DNA of 6,131 nt from Burkholderiaceae bacterium (lineage in GTDB: Bacteria > Pseudomonadota > Gammaproteobacteria > Burkholderiales > Burkholderiaceae): NCBI GenBank assembly GCA_022701965.1, contig JAKONL010000560.1:1-6131 (forward strand), written 5' to 3'. The position numbers and the translations under genes were made by a program. The notes beneath the pieces are model-generated. The model ran no database searches, was not told the origin of the DNA, and saw only the letters and a list, made by a program, of their open reading frames with translations. This document shows, in pieces, positions 5,036-6,131 of this stretch (positions within the stretch are counted from its first letter, which is position 1; each line of letters opens with the position of its first letter).

Positions 5036-6131
5036 CGGAAACCGATCCCGCGGAACAGCAGCGCGAACAGCGCGTCGATCAGGATCACCACGGTGATCGA
5101 GGTCACGACCGAGGACGTCGTGCCGCGCCCGAGGCTTTCGGTGTTGGGCTTGACCTTCATGCCGAAGTAGCAGCCCACCAGCGCGATCATCACGCCGAAG
5201 ACGGCCGACTTGCCCAGCGCCAGCCAGAGGTTGTCGATCGGCACCGCGCGCGGCAGCGCCTGCAGGAAATAGGCCGGCGAGATGCCCAGCGACAGGTCGG
5301 CCGCGATCATTCCGCCGAACAGTGCCGCCATCGAGGTCCACATGCTGATCAACGGCATCGCGATGGCCAGCGCCAGCACGCGCGGCATCACCAGCCGGAA
5401 GCCGTGGTGGATGCCCATGACGCGCATCGCGTCGAGCTCCTCGGTCACCCGCATGACGCCGATCTGCGCCGTGATGGCCGAGCCGGAGCGCCCGGCGATC
5501 AGCACCGCCGCGAGCACCGGTCCGAGTTCGCGCACCAGCGAGAGCCCGAGGATGTTGACGATGAAGGTCTCGGCGCCGTAGTTGCGCAGCTGCTGCGAGG
5601 TCAGGTAGGCCAGCACGATGCCGATCAGCAGTCCGACCAGCGCGGTGATGGGCATCGCCGTGGCGCCGAACTGGTAGAGCTGGCCGGAGAAGTCGCGCCA
5701 CGGGCCGCGATGCGGCGCGCGGACCAGCGTCGCGATGTCGAGCGCCAGCTGGCCGATGAGCCGCGTGAAGTCGCGTGCGACGAACAGCGCGCGCGGGCCG
5801 GTGTGCGAGAAGTGGCGCAGGCGCTCGCGCAGCGTCGGCGGCGGCTCCTTCGGCAGGCTGCAGGTGTACTGCGCCACCTGGTCGAGCACGGCCTTGTGCT
5901 GCGCGTCCATGTCGAGCTTCGGCGGCCAGGCCTGGTTCCAGTGGTTCCAGAGCAGCTGGGCGCCGATGTGGTCGAGCTGGTCGATGCCGCGCAGGTCCCA
6001 GGCCACGGCGTCGCCGGCCGGAAGGGCGTCGAGGCCGGCCGACAGCGCCGACCAGACCGGTCGCGTCGACAGCGCCAGCGCGGTCCAGCGCCCGCCCGCA
6101 CGGACCACCTCGCCTTCGCGCGCCACCCAGG
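5032..6131 (-). CDS. MlaE-family lipid ABC transporter permease with N-terminal STAS-like region (5' end cut off)
   Basis: Inner-membrane permease of the Mla-like transporter, first gene of the visible operon. A GTG at 6126 is the first possible start inside the window, but the frame stays open to the edge, so the true start is probably outside. Residues below count from that GTG (364 residues). Residues about 1-95 form a soluble STAS-like domain resembling MlaB, with LRGIDQLDHIG at 45-55. After a proline-rich linker (92-98), the MlaE domain runs from about 110 to the end, about 255 residues, close to the whole of E. coli MlaE. Its hallmark is the amphipathic coupling segment from RELGPVLAAVLIAGRSGSA (199-217) to EELDAMRVMG (229-238). 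Hydrophobic stretches lie near 155-177, 243-265, 268-285, 305-325 and 340-360. The stop codon overlaps the ATPase start by 4 bases. The fusion would replace a separate MlaB. The permease call is firm; the STAS call is based on position and a short motif. Confidence 0.92.
   Translation of the reverse strand, partial: WVAREGEVVRAGGRWTALALSTRPVWSALSAGLDALPAGDAVAWDLRGIDQLDHIGAQLLWNHWNQAWPPKLDMDAQHKAVLDQVAQYTCSLPKEPPPTLRERLRHFSHTGPRALFVARDFTRLIGQLALDIATLVRAPHRGPWRDFSGQLYQFGATAMPITALVGLLIGIVLAYLTSQQLRNYGAETFIVNILGLSLVRELGPVLAAVLIAGRSGSAITAQIGVMRVTEELDAMRVMGIHHGFRLVMPRVLALAIAMPLISMWTSMAALFGGMIAADLSLGISPAYFLQALPRAVPIDNLWLALGKSAVFGVMIALVGCYFGMKVKPNTESLGRGTTSSVVTSITVVILIDALFALLFRGIGFR

Noticed and set aside
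5036..5701. Upstream in-frame extension of the ATPase reading frame on the minus strand, which would nearly double the protein.
   Set aside because: It overlaps the clearly real MlaE permease in another frame. The extra residues are Arg/Ala/Gly/His-rich with no recognisable domain, and the ATG at 5035 gives a normal MlaF length with a 4-base stop/start overlap.
2581..6131. Calling the right-hand operon the canonical mlaFEDCB.
   Set aside because: Gene order is permease-ATPase-MCE-lipoprotein, there is no mlaC or separate mlaB in the window, and the permease and MCE proteins are much longer than E. coli MlaE and MlaD.

Overview
The window is strongly GC-rich, compact chromosomal DNA from a Gram-negative bacterium. 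The GC bias, the gene families and the particular four-gene Mla-like lipid transporter layout (permease with an N-terminal STAS-like region, ATPase, long MCE protein, auxiliary lipoprotein) suggest a betaproteobacterium of the order Burkholderiales, perhaps Comamonadaceae such as Variovorax. That assignment is inferred from general resemblance, not from a marker gene. No RNA gene, insertion sequence, CRISPR array, prophage gene or attachment site was seen.

Layout. (1) Positions 1-1072, minus strand: a 2-hydroxychromene-2-carboxylate isomerase/DsbA-like protein, followed 66 bp downstream by a dienelactone hydrolase family protein whose C-terminal half runs off the left edge. (2) Positions 1073-1143: a short divergent intergenic region with an AT-rich patch, probably holding promoters for both sides. 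(3) Positions 1144-2558, plus strand: a YgfF-like short-chain dehydrogenase/reductase whose stop codon overlaps the start of a MarC family membrane protein. (4) Positions 2559-2580: a 22-bp convergent junction with a possible symmetric hairpin. (5) Positions 2581-6131, minus strand, read right to left: MlaE-type permease (5' end cut by the window edge), MlaF-type ATPase, MlaD/MCE protein and PqiC-type auxiliary lipoprotein, packed with overlaps or gaps of a few bases.

How the genes work together. The right-hand operon encodes most of an envelope phospholipid transporter: permease and ATPase in the inner membrane, an MCE protein anchored there and projecting into the periplasm, and a lipoprotein that probably sits on the inner face of the outer membrane. 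It has no MlaC-type periplasmic carrier and no separate MlaB within the window. Instead the permease carries an N-terminal STAS-like region, and the MCE protein has a long helical C-terminal extension. This suggests a bridge-like rather than shuttle-like design. The left-hand genes look like accessory detoxification or catabolism enzymes: a glutathione-dependent isomerase, an alpha/beta hydrolase and an oxidoreductase. No complete pathway is visible.

Most of the content is recognisable. The least described parts are the STAS-permease fusion with an altered STAS motif, the long MCE protein paired with the lipoprotein, and the SDR-MarC coupling.
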